Positions 1-6,495 of a stretch of DNA of 8,965 nucleotides are shown piece by piece (position 1 is the stretch's first letter; each line of letters begins with the position of its first letter). This DNA is from Candidatus Komeilibacteria bacterium. Lineage in GTDB: Bacteria > Patescibacteriota > Patescibacteriia > UBA1558 > S5-K13. Both the position numbers and the translations under genes were made by a program. The DNA is taken from contig JAUVAE010000020.1 in the NCBI GenBank assembly GCA_030591905.1, positions 1-8,965 on the forward strand. Direction: 5' to 3'. Under the pieces are notes generated by a model. That model saw only the letters and a list, made by a program, of their open reading frames with translations, was not told the origin of the DNA and did no database searches.

Positions 1-1
1 C

Positions 2-271
2 CTCTTATTCCCCTGCAAATGGTTTTATCAGCTGTCAAGAATATTTATAAAATCATTTCTTACATATTTCAATGATATTACTTTCTTCTTGCCAGTTGAT
101 AATTAAATTGAGCAATTACCTCGGGGAGTGACTCAAGAATATTTTAAAAATTCAATGCTTAAATATTTTCAGAAATGGCACCCTTTATGGCAATGGATAA
201 TCTTAAAAATAGCTTGGATATTTGGCAGTATAATTGCTAAACTTAATATTAAATCTAAAACAAATACTTAA
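2..271 (+). pseudogene. 3' end of an unidentified gene, apparently interrupted by a stop
   Basis: One reading frame is open from the left edge to TAA at 269-271 except for a single TAA at 104-106. It gives about 34 codons before that stop and 54 after it. The downstream part includes the stretch LPRGVTQEYF and a tryptophan-rich, hydrophobic tail (HPLWQWII...AWIFGS) ending in a basic KSKTNT, which reads like real protein and not random AT-rich sequence. No start codon with a ribosome binding site lies just after 106. I therefore read it as the C-terminal end of a gene that begins outside the window and carries a nonsense mutation or a sequencing error. The family is not recognised. Its position before a surface-glycan cluster makes a glycosyltransferase or methyltransferase tail possible, but nothing here proves that. 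The other two + frames in 1-106 are also briefly open, so a frameshift is an alternative. Confidence 0.35.
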
Positions 272-302
272 CTTTTCTTTGTCTTTGAAAATCGTTCCCT
301 CA

Positions 303-385
303 TTGTCATTCTGAACTTGATTCAGAATCTAGAATCATTCTTAATCCTTTTATTAAAAGATCCTGAAGTAAATCCAGGATGACAA
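303..385. repeat. 83-bp palindromic repeat with 28-bp terminal inverted arms
   Basis: The left arm (303-330) and right arm (358-385) are inverted copies matching at 22 of 28 positions and bounded by TTGTCATT / ATGACAA. Each arm is also a small hairpin: ATTCTGAA (308-315) pairs perfectly with TTCAGAAT (321-328) around a 5-base loop, and ATCCTGAA (360-367) pairs with TCCAGGAT (373-380) with one mismatch. About 27 AT-rich bases separate the arms. The layout is that of a small non-autonomous MITE-like or palindromic dispersed repeat. Repeats with ends of this kind (TGTCATTC...) are common in several bacterial groups. No ORF lies inside. The right arm overlaps the most upstream possible ATG (379) of the next gene. 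Confidence 0.7.
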
Positions 386-420
386 AGAAAAAAATTAAAT
401 ATCAAATCAAAAGTAAAAAC

Positions 421-1941
421 ATGATGAATATAACCACCTGGAATAACAATTATTTCAAATATACTTTCTGGTCTCTAGTCATAGCAGACATTTTTTTCTT
501 TTGGACTCATACCTTTCCCAGATTCGAAACTATATTCTTTATAATCACTTGTTTAGCTTTATTTTATTTAATGCTTAAGAAAACAAGTTTTATAGTCTAT
601 ATTCCTTTATTAGAGCTCTTTATTGGTTCTCATGGACACTTAATGGACCTCAATATTAATGGATTTACCCTTTCTTTTAGAATGGCTATTTTTATAATAG
701 CTTTTATATCTGGAATAATATATTTAATTAAAACTAAAAAGTTTGATTTCTTTAAAAGCTCTTATCTTATTCCATTTTTAATATATTTAGGAATGTTAGT
801 ATTGGGAATAATAATCGCTTTATTTAAAAGTAGAGGATTAGTTAACATATTCTTTGATTTAAATGGCTATCTTTTTATCCTGATACTCCCAATTTTTTAT
901 CAAATAATTAAAGACCAAAAAATAATAAAAAATCTTATTTATATATTCCTGGCCGGGTCTTTATTCTTTTCTATTAAAACAATATTATCTTTTTATATTT
1001 TCTCCCATCATTTTTCGGGAATAAATCTAACTATTCTTTATGAATGGCTCCGGGACTCTAGAATCGGAGAAATTACAATGGTTAACAAAAACTTTTTTAG
1101 AATATTTTTTCAAAGCCAAATCTATATTCTAATTTCTTTTATAATAACCTTCTGTCTCTTAAATTTTAAAAAACATATAGTTGATAAAAAAGATAGAAGA
1201 TTATTAATAACTTTAAATATATTAGCCCTAAGCGCTCTATTAATAAGTCTTTCTAGAAGCTACTGGATAGGCTTAGTTGTATTTTTATTAATGTTATTTG
1301 TCTGGCTAATAATTAAAAAAGTTAAATTTTTAAAAATTATTAAAGTTTATTTAAAATTTATAGGCTTGGTAACATTAAGTGTATTATTTATATTTTTACT
1401 CGTTAAAATACCTTATACCGACGCTGACTTAGATAGTTTATTTGCTAAAAGATTATCTGAGGGTGAGGCGGCTAGTAATTCTCGCTTAGAACTACTACCT
1501 CATATGCTAGAGAAAATTAAAGCTCAACCACTCCTAGGAAATGGTTTGGCTCAAGAAATCACTTATATGTCCCATGATCCTCGGAATAGAAATGAAAAAA
1601 ATCCTGATGGCACAGTTACAACTTATAGCTTTGAATGGGGCTGGTTAAGCATCTGGATGAAATTTGGAATATTAGGTCTTTTAGCATATTTTTATTTAAT
1701 ATTGAAAATAATAATCGATTCTGTTAAACTGGCAATAAATAAATGGCCCAAGAGTGAATCAATATTAATTATATCTCTAGCCTTTTCCTTGATAACTATT
1801 TCTTCTATCCATATATTCTCGCCTTATTTAGATCACCCTTTAGGAATTAGTTTTATTATTATTAGTATTATAATATTAGATAAAGTCAAATGTAACTACC
1901 CCTCCCTCAATCCCTCCCCTAGTCAGGAGAGGGAAGACTAA
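421..1941 (+). CDS. O-antigen ligase / polymerase family membrane protein (Wzy/WaaL type)
   Basis: This is an integral membrane protein with roughly a dozen hydrophobic segments that probably polymerises or ligates lipid-linked surface glycan on the outer face of the membrane. Numbering from ATG 379, it has SLSRSYWIG (about 290-298) at a membrane segment. A large loop follows with NSRLELLP (367-374, containing an Arg), LGNGL (386-390), a hydrophilic stretch (398-415), and the FEWGWLSIWMKFGILGLL segment (418-435). This is the characteristic Wzy_C/O-antigen ligase pattern. Later histidines (478, 486) lie in the last loop. I chose the ATG pair at 421/424 because ATG 379 lies inside a dispersed repeat arm. 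No good Shine-Dalgarno precedes either. The last about 14 residues (YPSLNPSPSQERED) are translated from the inverted repeat of the adjoining DUF559 unit, so the native C-terminus probably ended near residue 505. Wzy and WaaL cannot be separated from sequence alone. The downstream glycosyltransferases support a role in surface polysaccharide. Confidence 0.85.
   Translation: MMNITTWNNNYFKYTFWSLVIADIFFFWTHTFPRFETIFFIITCLALFYLMLKKTSFIVYIPLLELFIGSHGHLMDLNINGFTLSFRMAIFIIAFISGIIYLIKTKKFDFFKSSYLIPFLIYLGMLVLGIIIALFKSRGLVNIFFDLNGYLFILILPIFYQIIKDQKIIKNLIYIFLAGSLFFSIKTILSFYIFSHHFSGINLTILYEWLRDSRIGEITMVNKNFFRIFFQSQIYILISFIITFCLLNFKKHIVDKKDRRLLITLNILALSALLISLSRSYWIGLVVFLLMLFVWLIIKKVKFLKIIKVYLKFIGLVTLSVLFIFLLVKIPYTDADLDSLFAKRLSEGEAASNSRLELLPHMLEKIKAQPLLGNGLAQEITYMSHDPRNRNEKNPDGTVTTYSFEWGWLSIWMKFGILGLLAYFYLILKIIIDSVKLAINKWPKSESILIISLAFSLITISSIHIFSPYLDHPLGISFIIISIIILDKVKCNYPSLNPSPSQERED
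1893..1940. repeat. Left inverted repeat of the DUF559 unit, with hairpin
   Basis: TCCCTCCCCT (1911-1920) pairs with AGGAGAGGGA (1925-1934) at 9 of 10 positions around the loop AGTC. No T-run follows on the + strand, so it is not a classical terminator. The segment is read as the C-terminal codons and stop codon of the upstream membrane protein gene. Confidence 0.7.
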
Positions 1942-1949
1942 GATAAAAA

Positions 1950-2330
1950 ATGATTTATATGTTAAATGCTAAAGCGTTAACAAAAGCTAGAATATTGAAA
2001 AAGAGAATGACTGAACCTGAAAAGATTCTTTGGCGAGAATTGAGAGCTAAAAGGTTAGGTTTTAAATTCCGTCGCCAAGCAGCATTCATATTCGAAGATT
2101 ATCATTTTATAGCTGACTTCTGTTGTTCAGAGAAAAAATTGATTATAGAAATTGACGGTAAGACACATAATGATCTAGAGATGAAAAAATATGATAAATT
2201 CCGAACAGAAGCTTTCGAAATAGCTGGTTATCAAGTAATAAGATTTAAAAACGAAAAAGTTAAAAATAATTTAGAGGAAGTTTTAATAAAATTAAAAAAA
2301 GCCCTGTCTAATAATCTTTCTCCTGACTAG
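1950..2330 (+). CDS. DUF559 domain protein, Vsr-like endonuclease fold
   Basis: A full-length small DUF559 protein, the family with the fold of very-short-patch-repair and restriction endonucleases. From ATG 1950, the N-terminal helix ARILKKRMTEPEKILWRELR (13-32) is followed by the basic GFKFRRQ (37-43). Then comes the nuclease core: D56 in IADFCC, E67 and D69 in LIIEIDGKTH (64-73), H73, and the closing strand YQVIRFKNEKV (94-104). The D...ExD(G)...H arrangement is the expected metal-binding site, so the enzyme may be active on DNA. ATG 1959 (MLNAKALTKAR) is an equally likely start and is the more usual beginning for the family. No strong ribosome binding site is visible. The stop codon TAG (2328-2330) and the last residues (NLSPD) lie within the right inverted repeat, so gene and repeats form one unit. 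The cellular role and target DNA are unknown. Confidence 0.88.
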   Translation: MIYMLNAKALTKARILKKRMTEPEKILWRELRAKRLGFKFRRQAAFIFEDYHFIADFCCSEKKLIIEIDGKTHNDLEMKKYDKFRTEAFEIAGYQVIRFKNEKVKNNLEEVLIKLKKALSNNLSPD

Positions 2331-2362
2331 GAGAGAGATGTCCGAAGGACAGAGAGAGGTTA
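2312..2362. repeat. Right inverted repeat of the DUF559 unit, two hairpins
   Basis: TCTTTCTCCT (2315-2324) pairs with AGGAGAGAGA (2329-2338) with one non-canonical position around the loop GACT, the exact reverse complement of the left hairpin's loop. A second stem, TGTCC (2339-2343) with GGACA (2347-2351), closes over GAA. Reverse-complemented, the segment aligns with the left repeat except for the extra small hairpin. Confidence 0.7.
2353..2359 (+). promoter_or_regulatory. Shine-Dalgarno-like site at the edge of the DUF559 unit
   Basis: AGAGAGG lies 8 bases before ATG 2368, a plausible ribosome binding distance, and supports that start for the glycosyltransferase. It belongs to the terminal part of the right inverted repeat, so the mobile unit itself may provide translation initiation for the next gene. 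Confidence 0.45.
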
Positions 2363-2367
2363 ATTAA

Positions 2368-3405
2368 ATGGCAAAAATCGATATAAATTTAGTAGTCTGG
2401 AATGGTAAAAAATACCTACCTTTTTGTATTGAATCAATATTAAAACAAACATTCCAAGATTGGCAATTGAATATTTTAGATAATGGATCTACTGACGATT
2501 CTGTAAAGTATCTTCGAGAACACTATCCCAATTTAAAAGTTGTCGCTCTTAAAGAAAACCTTGGCTTTGCTAAAGGGCACAATAAATTATTATCTTGGAC
2601 TAATTCAAATTACGTTCTTTGTTTAAACCAAGACGTAATTTTAGATAAAAATTTTCTAAACAATTCTTTAAAATTTTTAGAGAAGAAAAAAAATATTGGC
2701 TCTCTTAGTCCCAAAATATACCATTGGAATTTTAAAAAATTAGACATTGGAAATACAATTGAACCAGAAAGAGCTCGGGAATTACTTGATATTGGAAAAA
2801 CCGATATTATAGATACTTGTGGTTTAAAAATATTTAAAAATCATCAAATTATTGACATCGGACAAGGTGAAAAAGATAAAGAAGAATTTCAAAAACAAAA
2901 AGAAATATTCGGAACTTCTGGGTCTTGTCCAATTTACAATAAAAAAGCTTTAGAAAAAATAAAAATTGAAAACGAATATTTTGATGAAGATTTCTTCTCT
3001 TATAAAGAAGATATTGATTTAGCTTATAGATTACAATTAGCTGGCTATAAATCTTATTTTCTCCCTCAAACAATCGCTTATCACGATCGAAGCATTAAAA
3101 AAGGTACTTCTATTATTAAAAATAGAAAAATTAAATCTGACTGGGTTAATCAACATTCTTACAAAAATCATATTTTTTGCATTATTAAAAATGAATTCAA
3201 AAAAAATATTCTTAAATGCTTCCCGTATATATTTTTTTATGAGTTCAAAAAATTAATATATATTTTATTTTTTGAAAAACAAACTTTTAAATTTTTCCTA
3301 AACAATAAAAAACAAATTAAAAAAATACGAATTAAAAGAAAATATATCTTTAAAAATATAGTCAGAATAAAATCAGAAAATTTATCAAAATGGTACGATC
3401 AATAA
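2368..3405 (+). CDS. Glycosyltransferase family 2 (GT-A fold), surface glycan assembly
   Basis: A cytoplasmic or membrane-associated enzyme that transfers a sugar from a nucleotide donor to a growing surface glycan. An N-terminal GT-A domain is clear: DINLVVWNG (5-13), the nucleotide-binding LDNGSTDD (37-44), ENLGFAKGHN (63-72), and the DXD-equivalent LNQDV (86-90). The acceptor-side motif GTSGSC (182-187) follows, then DEDFFSYKEDIDLAYRL (206-222) with the ED catalytic-base region and a trailing H239. This layout resembles WbbL/rhamnosyltransferase-like members. The C-terminal third (about 250-345) is very rich in Lys, Phe and Ile, with amphipathic stretches that could bind membrane. The gene contains several long A-runs. 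Four bases separate it from the next glycosyltransferase, so the pair is probably co-transcribed. The sugar specificity cannot be told. Confidence 0.88.
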   Translation: MAKIDINLVVWNGKKYLPFCIESILKQTFQDWQLNILDNGSTDDSVKYLREHYPNLKVVALKENLGFAKGHNKLLSWTNSNYVLCLNQDVILDKNFLNNSLKFLEKKKNIGSLSPKIYHWNFKKLDIGNTIEPERARELLDIGKTDIIDTCGLKIFKNHQIIDIGQGEKDKEEFQKQKEIFGTSGSCPIYNKKALEKIKIENEYFDEDFFSYKEDIDLAYRLQLAGYKSYFLPQTIAYHDRSIKKGTSIIKNRKIKSDWVNQHSYKNHIFCIIKNEFKKNILKCFPYIFFYEFKKLIYILFFEKQTFKFFLNNKKQIKKIRIKRKYIFKNIVRIKSENLSKWYDQ

Positions 3406-3409
3406 ACTT

Positions 3410-4234
3410 ATGGAATTATCTATAATAATTTTAAATTATAAATCAGCAAATTTAATAAAATATCAATTAACAAAGTTATATGATTATAACTTTGATTTTA
3501 ATTCAGAAATAATTGTAGTAGATAATAATTCTGGAGATAATATTGAAAAAATACTGAAAAAAAATTTCCCTCAAGTTAAATTTATAAAATCAGATCAAAA
3601 TCTAGGTTATGTTAAGGGGAATAATATTGGAGTAAAAAACGCCCAAGGTAAATATGTATCAATTCTAAATCCCGATATTAGAATAGAAAAAAAATCTATT
3701 GAAGAATTACTTAATTTCATTCAGCAACATCCAGATGCCGGCCTAGTAGCTCCCAGATTAATTAATGCTGATCAAAGTACTCAAGAAACCTGTTATCGTT
3801 TTCCTGATTGGCATTATCCATTCTATAGAAGAACTTCATTGGGTAAAACCAAATCTGGCCAAAAATGGCTTCACAAATTTTTAATGAAAGATTTTAATCA
3901 TCAATCTATTAAAAAAGTAGACTGGATAATGGGTTCTTGCTATATATTAAAAAAAGAAGATGTTTATAAACATCATGATCCCAACTTTTTTATGTATCTT
4001 AGTGATATGGATCTCTGCAGAAATCTATGGAACAATGGAAAAGCTGTCTATTATTTAGGAAACACTTCAGCATTACACTTACATCAAAAAGCATCTGCTG
4101 AAAAAAATATATTTCACTCTATTTTATTTAATAAATTATCTAAAATCCATTTAAAAGATTGGTTATATTACCTTAGAAAATGGAAAAAACAGGATCTACC
4201 AAAATCCTGTCCATCAAATATAAAACAAAACTAA
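3410..4234 (+). CDS. Glycosyltransferase family 2, rhamnosyltransferase-like
   Basis: Second GT2 enzyme of the glycan cluster, 274 aa. Motifs in order: LSIIILNY (3-10), VVDNNSGD (36-43), QNLGYVKGNN (63-72), the DXD-type LNPDI (86-90), LVAPRLIN (112-119), VDWIMGSCYIL (170-180), and FFMYLSDMDLCRNL (193-206) with H223 shortly after. This is the WbbL-like arrangement (NPD, then GSC, then DxDLC), typical of rhamnosyl- or related transferases that act on polyprenyl-linked glycans, but the substrate is not determined. No membrane helix is seen. The start follows the upstream stop by 4 bases without a recognisable ribosome binding site, suggesting translational coupling. The gene is convergent with the - strand operon, only 4 bases away, and its last codons hold that operon's terminator. 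Confidence 0.9.
   Translation: MELSIIILNYKSANLIKYQLTKLYDYNFDFNSEIIVVDNNSGDNIEKILKKNFPQVKFIKSDQNLGYVKGNNIGVKNAQGKYVSILNPDIRIEKKSIEELLNFIQQHPDAGLVAPRLINADQSTQETCYRFPDWHYPFYRRTSLGKTKSGQKWLHKFLMKDFNHQSIKKVDWIMGSCYILKKEDVYKHHDPNFFMYLSDMDLCRNLWNNGKAVYYLGNTSALHLHQKASAEKNIFHSILFNKLSKIHLKDWLYYLRKWKKQDLPKSCPSNIKQN
4184..4210 (-). terminator. Intrinsic terminator of the - strand operon, inside the glycosyltransferase 3' end
   Basis: On the - strand ACAGGAT (4210-4204) pairs perfectly with ATCCTGT (4195-4189) around an 8-base loop and runs straight into six T's (4189-4184). It lies about 29 bases past the stop codon of the MEMO-like gene. On the + strand no T-run follows the stem, so it should act in one direction only. 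Confidence 0.7.
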
Positions 4235-4238
4235 TTAA

Positions 4239-5051
4239 TTATACAAACTCAACTGTTAGATAAACCTCATTAAACTCCCTATCTAAAGATAATATATTTG
4301 GTTTTAAATTTAATTTTGATACCAATGGTATTATAGTCATTAATGGCTTTATCCCCGGATAAAAGCCTTTTTTAAATTCACCGCTTAATTTAGATATTTT
4401 CTTATATTGTCCATTTTTTAAACTATCTATTATCTGATTAGTAACTTCAATGTGATGATCTTTTTGTTTTTTAACACGCCCTAATAAATCTCCACAAGCG
4501 ATAACAACAATATTTTCTTTTTGATCTTTTAAAAATTTATAAAACAGCTCCCCAAACTTTAAATGATAATCTAAGTCACTATTTGAAGAATTTATTATGA
4601 TAAACTCATTTTTAATACGCGAATTATGAATTAATTTATTTTCAAAACCCTTAGAAAAAATATGATATTTATTTAAATGGTAAAGAGGAACAAAAGATCC
4701 ACGATCAACAATCTCCTTAGAAAATAAATTCACATTAAAATTACTATGTCTTAAAAAATCTCTTAATCTGGTGCTATAATCTAAATCACCTGGTGCTTCA
4801 AACTCTAATGATAAATCTCCAAATGATTTAAAATTAACTAAATATTTTTCGCTTTGATTAATTATTATATTATCAAAGTTATTAGACGGAGGAGTAATAA
4901 TAAAAATCTTATCCGGATTTATATTATATATCTTCTGTTTTATATCTTTAAGAGCTTTAATCGAAGACAAAACCTTTTTGGAATATTCTTGTCCAATCTT
5001 GGAAATCATTAAAGGATTATGAGGGATAAAAAATGTGTGTATTTGTGACAT
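4239..5051 (-). CDS. MEMO / LigB-superfamily protein (AmmeMemoRadiSam B-like), metal site apparently degenerate
   Basis: Resembles the class III extradiol dioxygenase/MEMO superfamily along its whole length: FFIPHNPLMI (7-16) at the family's N-terminal PHPPLL, IFIITPPS (49-56) at the usual IISPH, FGDLSLEFEAPGDL (77-90), DRGSFVPLYHL (116-126) at DHGTSVPLYYL, IVVIACGDLLGRV (181-193) at VVASGDLSHRL, and GFYPGIKPLM (229-238) at the late (E)CG(L/H)RP-type motif. H11 is kept, but the other positions where the family has metal-site or catalytic residues carry P54/P55, R117, G191 and Y231/P232. Either it no longer acts as a metalloenzyme or it uses other residues. The alignment is from memory of the family, not computed. 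The gene starts 2 bases after the secreted-protein gene, so it is probably translationally coupled, and it is last in an operon headed by an AmrS-like radical SAM enzyme. Confidence 0.75.
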   Translation of the reverse strand: MSQIHTFFIPHNPLMISKIGQEYSKKVLSSIKALKDIKQKIYNINPDKIFIITPPSNNFDNIIINQSEKYLVNFKSFGDLSLEFEAPGDLDYSTRLRDFLRHSNFNVNLFSKEIVDRGSFVPLYHLNKYHIFSKGFENKLIHNSRIKNEFIIINSSNSDLDYHLKFGELFYKFLKDQKENIVVIACGDLLGRVKKQKDHHIEVTNQIIDSLKNGQYKKISKLSGEFKKGFYPGIKPLMTIIPLVSKLNLKPNILSLDREFNEVYLTVEFV

Positions 5052-5053
5052 AT

Positions 5054-6481
5054 TTATAATGGGTTACTTACTTCATCAATAGGCATTAATTCTTCTTCAA
5101 CAATTTCTTCTTCTTGTTCTTCAATTACACCACCAAGTTCATGAATATTCACAACATAATCATCTACTTCAATAATATCCTCCCAAGTATATTCTAAATC
5201 TTCAAAAACTTTTCCACTTACAACTGGTCTTCTCTGACCATCTGATATTATATAAACTGTACTATTAATTTTAGATTTTATTAATACTCCATCTTTAAAT
5301 TTAATCAGCTCACCATCTTCTAAATTATTAAGCTCGTCAGTAGAAACTGTAACTATGAATTGATTTGAATAATTTGTCTCTAAGATATGATCATCTACTA
5401 TAAATGATTTGACTCCGTCTTTAACATAATAAATATCCTCAGTATCTTTATTCTTTAATACAGCTCCATTGGGATACATACTATTCATAGTTATATCTTT
5501 ACCTTCAGTATAATAACGATAATCTTCCCATTCTATATCAATTACCTCTTCGGGATTAACTCCAAAATATCTAACTACTTCTCTAGAAGCGAAGGCCCTT
5601 AATTCATTATTATCTAATAAATAAGTCTGTCCATTTGGTGTCTTTAAATATGAATAATTTATAAATTTAATTGCATTACCTATTGGATATTTAGCTAAAT
5701 CACTATAATTAACTTCAATAATATCTTTAGGATTATACCTGCTAGTGAAAGCAGTCCAAGTAATGAAGGGCCAGCGTTTATTTTCTTTAATTAACCAAAC
5801 TCCTGATGACTTTACTTCTTTCAAAATTGAACCATTCGGATATTTTCTAGTAAACCATTTATTCCATATTTTCCAAAAATTATAATTACCATTTATATGA
5901 GGCGTATAATTATATAAACAAGCAGTCGCTTGATTATAAGGAGTAACAACCCGTTCATCTATATTATATTCTTGACCTATTTGAAAAAGCCAAGGTTTGT
6001 CTTGATTTTCAATATAAAACCTATTCCTCTGAGCAGCATACATAACCTGATTATAAAATCCCTTATACTTCTGTAAATAAGGATCGCTCATACTACATGA
6101 ATCACAAATAGCATAACCAGCAGCCCATCCCAAGGCTTTAACGGTTGGATGAGAATTTGTTATCAAACTTTGTTCTTTCTGTAATAAAGTTAGGAGATAC
6201 TTAGGGTTTATCTGATACTTCTGAGAAGCTTGATAAATAATTTCCGCAGCCGTTAATATTTCTCCGTTACTAGTATTATTAGTAACATAGTATCTTAAAA
6301 TACCAGAATGTCTACTTAAAAAATATTGAATATCATACAAATTCATTGAATTATAATTTTCCAGTTCAAAATCTGAAATAATATAATTCTGGTTAAAATT
6401 AATATCCAAAGACTGACCAAAAATATTAGAACTTGGTATTAATATAGAACAAAATAAAATTAAAACTAAAAGTTTTTTCAT
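5054..6481 (-). CDS. Secreted lysozyme-like domain protein with C-terminal tandem modules
   Basis: Starts with a signal peptide (MKKLLVLILFCSILIPSSNI, cleavage likely near residues 22-24). Residues about 35-210 resemble the hemagglutinin-type or lysozyme-like wall hydrolase domain seen in actinobacterial and CPR proteins: ILTAAEIIYQASQKYQINPKYLL (75-97), LLQKEQSLI (99-107) with E103 as the likely catalytic Glu, WAAGYAICDSC (119-129) and GFYNQVMYAAQRNRFY (141-156). C126 and C129 could form a disulfide. Residues about 214-450 hold about four modules of 50-60 aa with the pattern YPNG.(I/V)LK ... VY.I..G..RP ... (I/V)IEV...L..Y..G. These begin near 214, 269, 336 and 396 and probably bind wall or glycan. 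The tail (452-465) is highly acidic, with no visible anchor. It sits 14 bases after the radical SAM gene and 2 bases before the MEMO-like gene. Predicted role is peptidoglycan cleavage or remodelling, not proven. Confidence 0.75.
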   Translation of the reverse strand: MKKLLVLILFCSILIPSSNIFGQSLDINFNQNYIISDFELENYNSMNLYDIQYFLSRHSGILRYYVTNNTSNGEILTAAEIIYQASQKYQINPKYLLTLLQKEQSLITNSHPTVKALGWAAGYAICDSCSMSDPYLQKYKGFYNQVMYAAQRNRFYIENQDKPWLFQIGQEYNIDERVVTPYNQATACLYNYTPHINGNYNFWKIWNKWFTRKYPNGSILKEVKSSGVWLIKENKRWPFITWTAFTSRYNPKDIIEVNYSDLAKYPIGNAIKFINYSYLKTPNGQTYLLDNNELRAFASREVVRYFGVNPEEVIDIEWEDYRYYTEGKDITMNSMYPNGAVLKNKDTEDIYYVKDGVKSFIVDDHILETNYSNQFIVTVSTDELNNLEDGELIKFKDGVLIKSKINSTVYIISDGQRRPVVSGKVFEDLEYTWEDIIEVDDYVVNIHELGGVIEEQEEEIVEEELMPIDEVSNPL

Positions 6482-6495
6482 AAATAATTTATAAC

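Larger units (their letters stand above)
1893..2362. mobile_element. Putative DUF559-carrying mobile unit bounded by inverted repeats
   Basis: The DUF559 nuclease gene is enclosed by a left segment (1893-1940) and a right segment (2312-2362) that are imperfect inverted copies. Both outer ends read TAAC (right end on the reverse strand) and both inner ends read AGA(C/T)TA. They share the identical core CTAGTCAGGAGA, which occurs at 1919-1930 on + and at 2319-2330 on the reverse strand. Each segment folds into a 10-bp hairpin, and the right one contains a second small hairpin. The unit lies between two genes of one apparent glycan operon and alters both borders. No transposase is present, so mobility is inferred from the repeats and from position. 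No clear target-site duplication was seen. Confidence 0.55.

Noticed and set aside
303..385. CRISPR repeat
   Set aside because: Two inverted, not direct, arms with no series of equal spacers; no cas genes nearby.
1911..1934. Hairpin after the ligase gene as an intrinsic terminator
   Set aside because: The stem is good but is not followed by T's on either strand; it is better explained as part of the inverted repeat.
2849..3073. Open frame of 74 codons on the - strand
   Set aside because: Lies wholly inside the well-supported glycosyltransferase gene; low-complexity Leu/Phe translation and no ribosome binding site.
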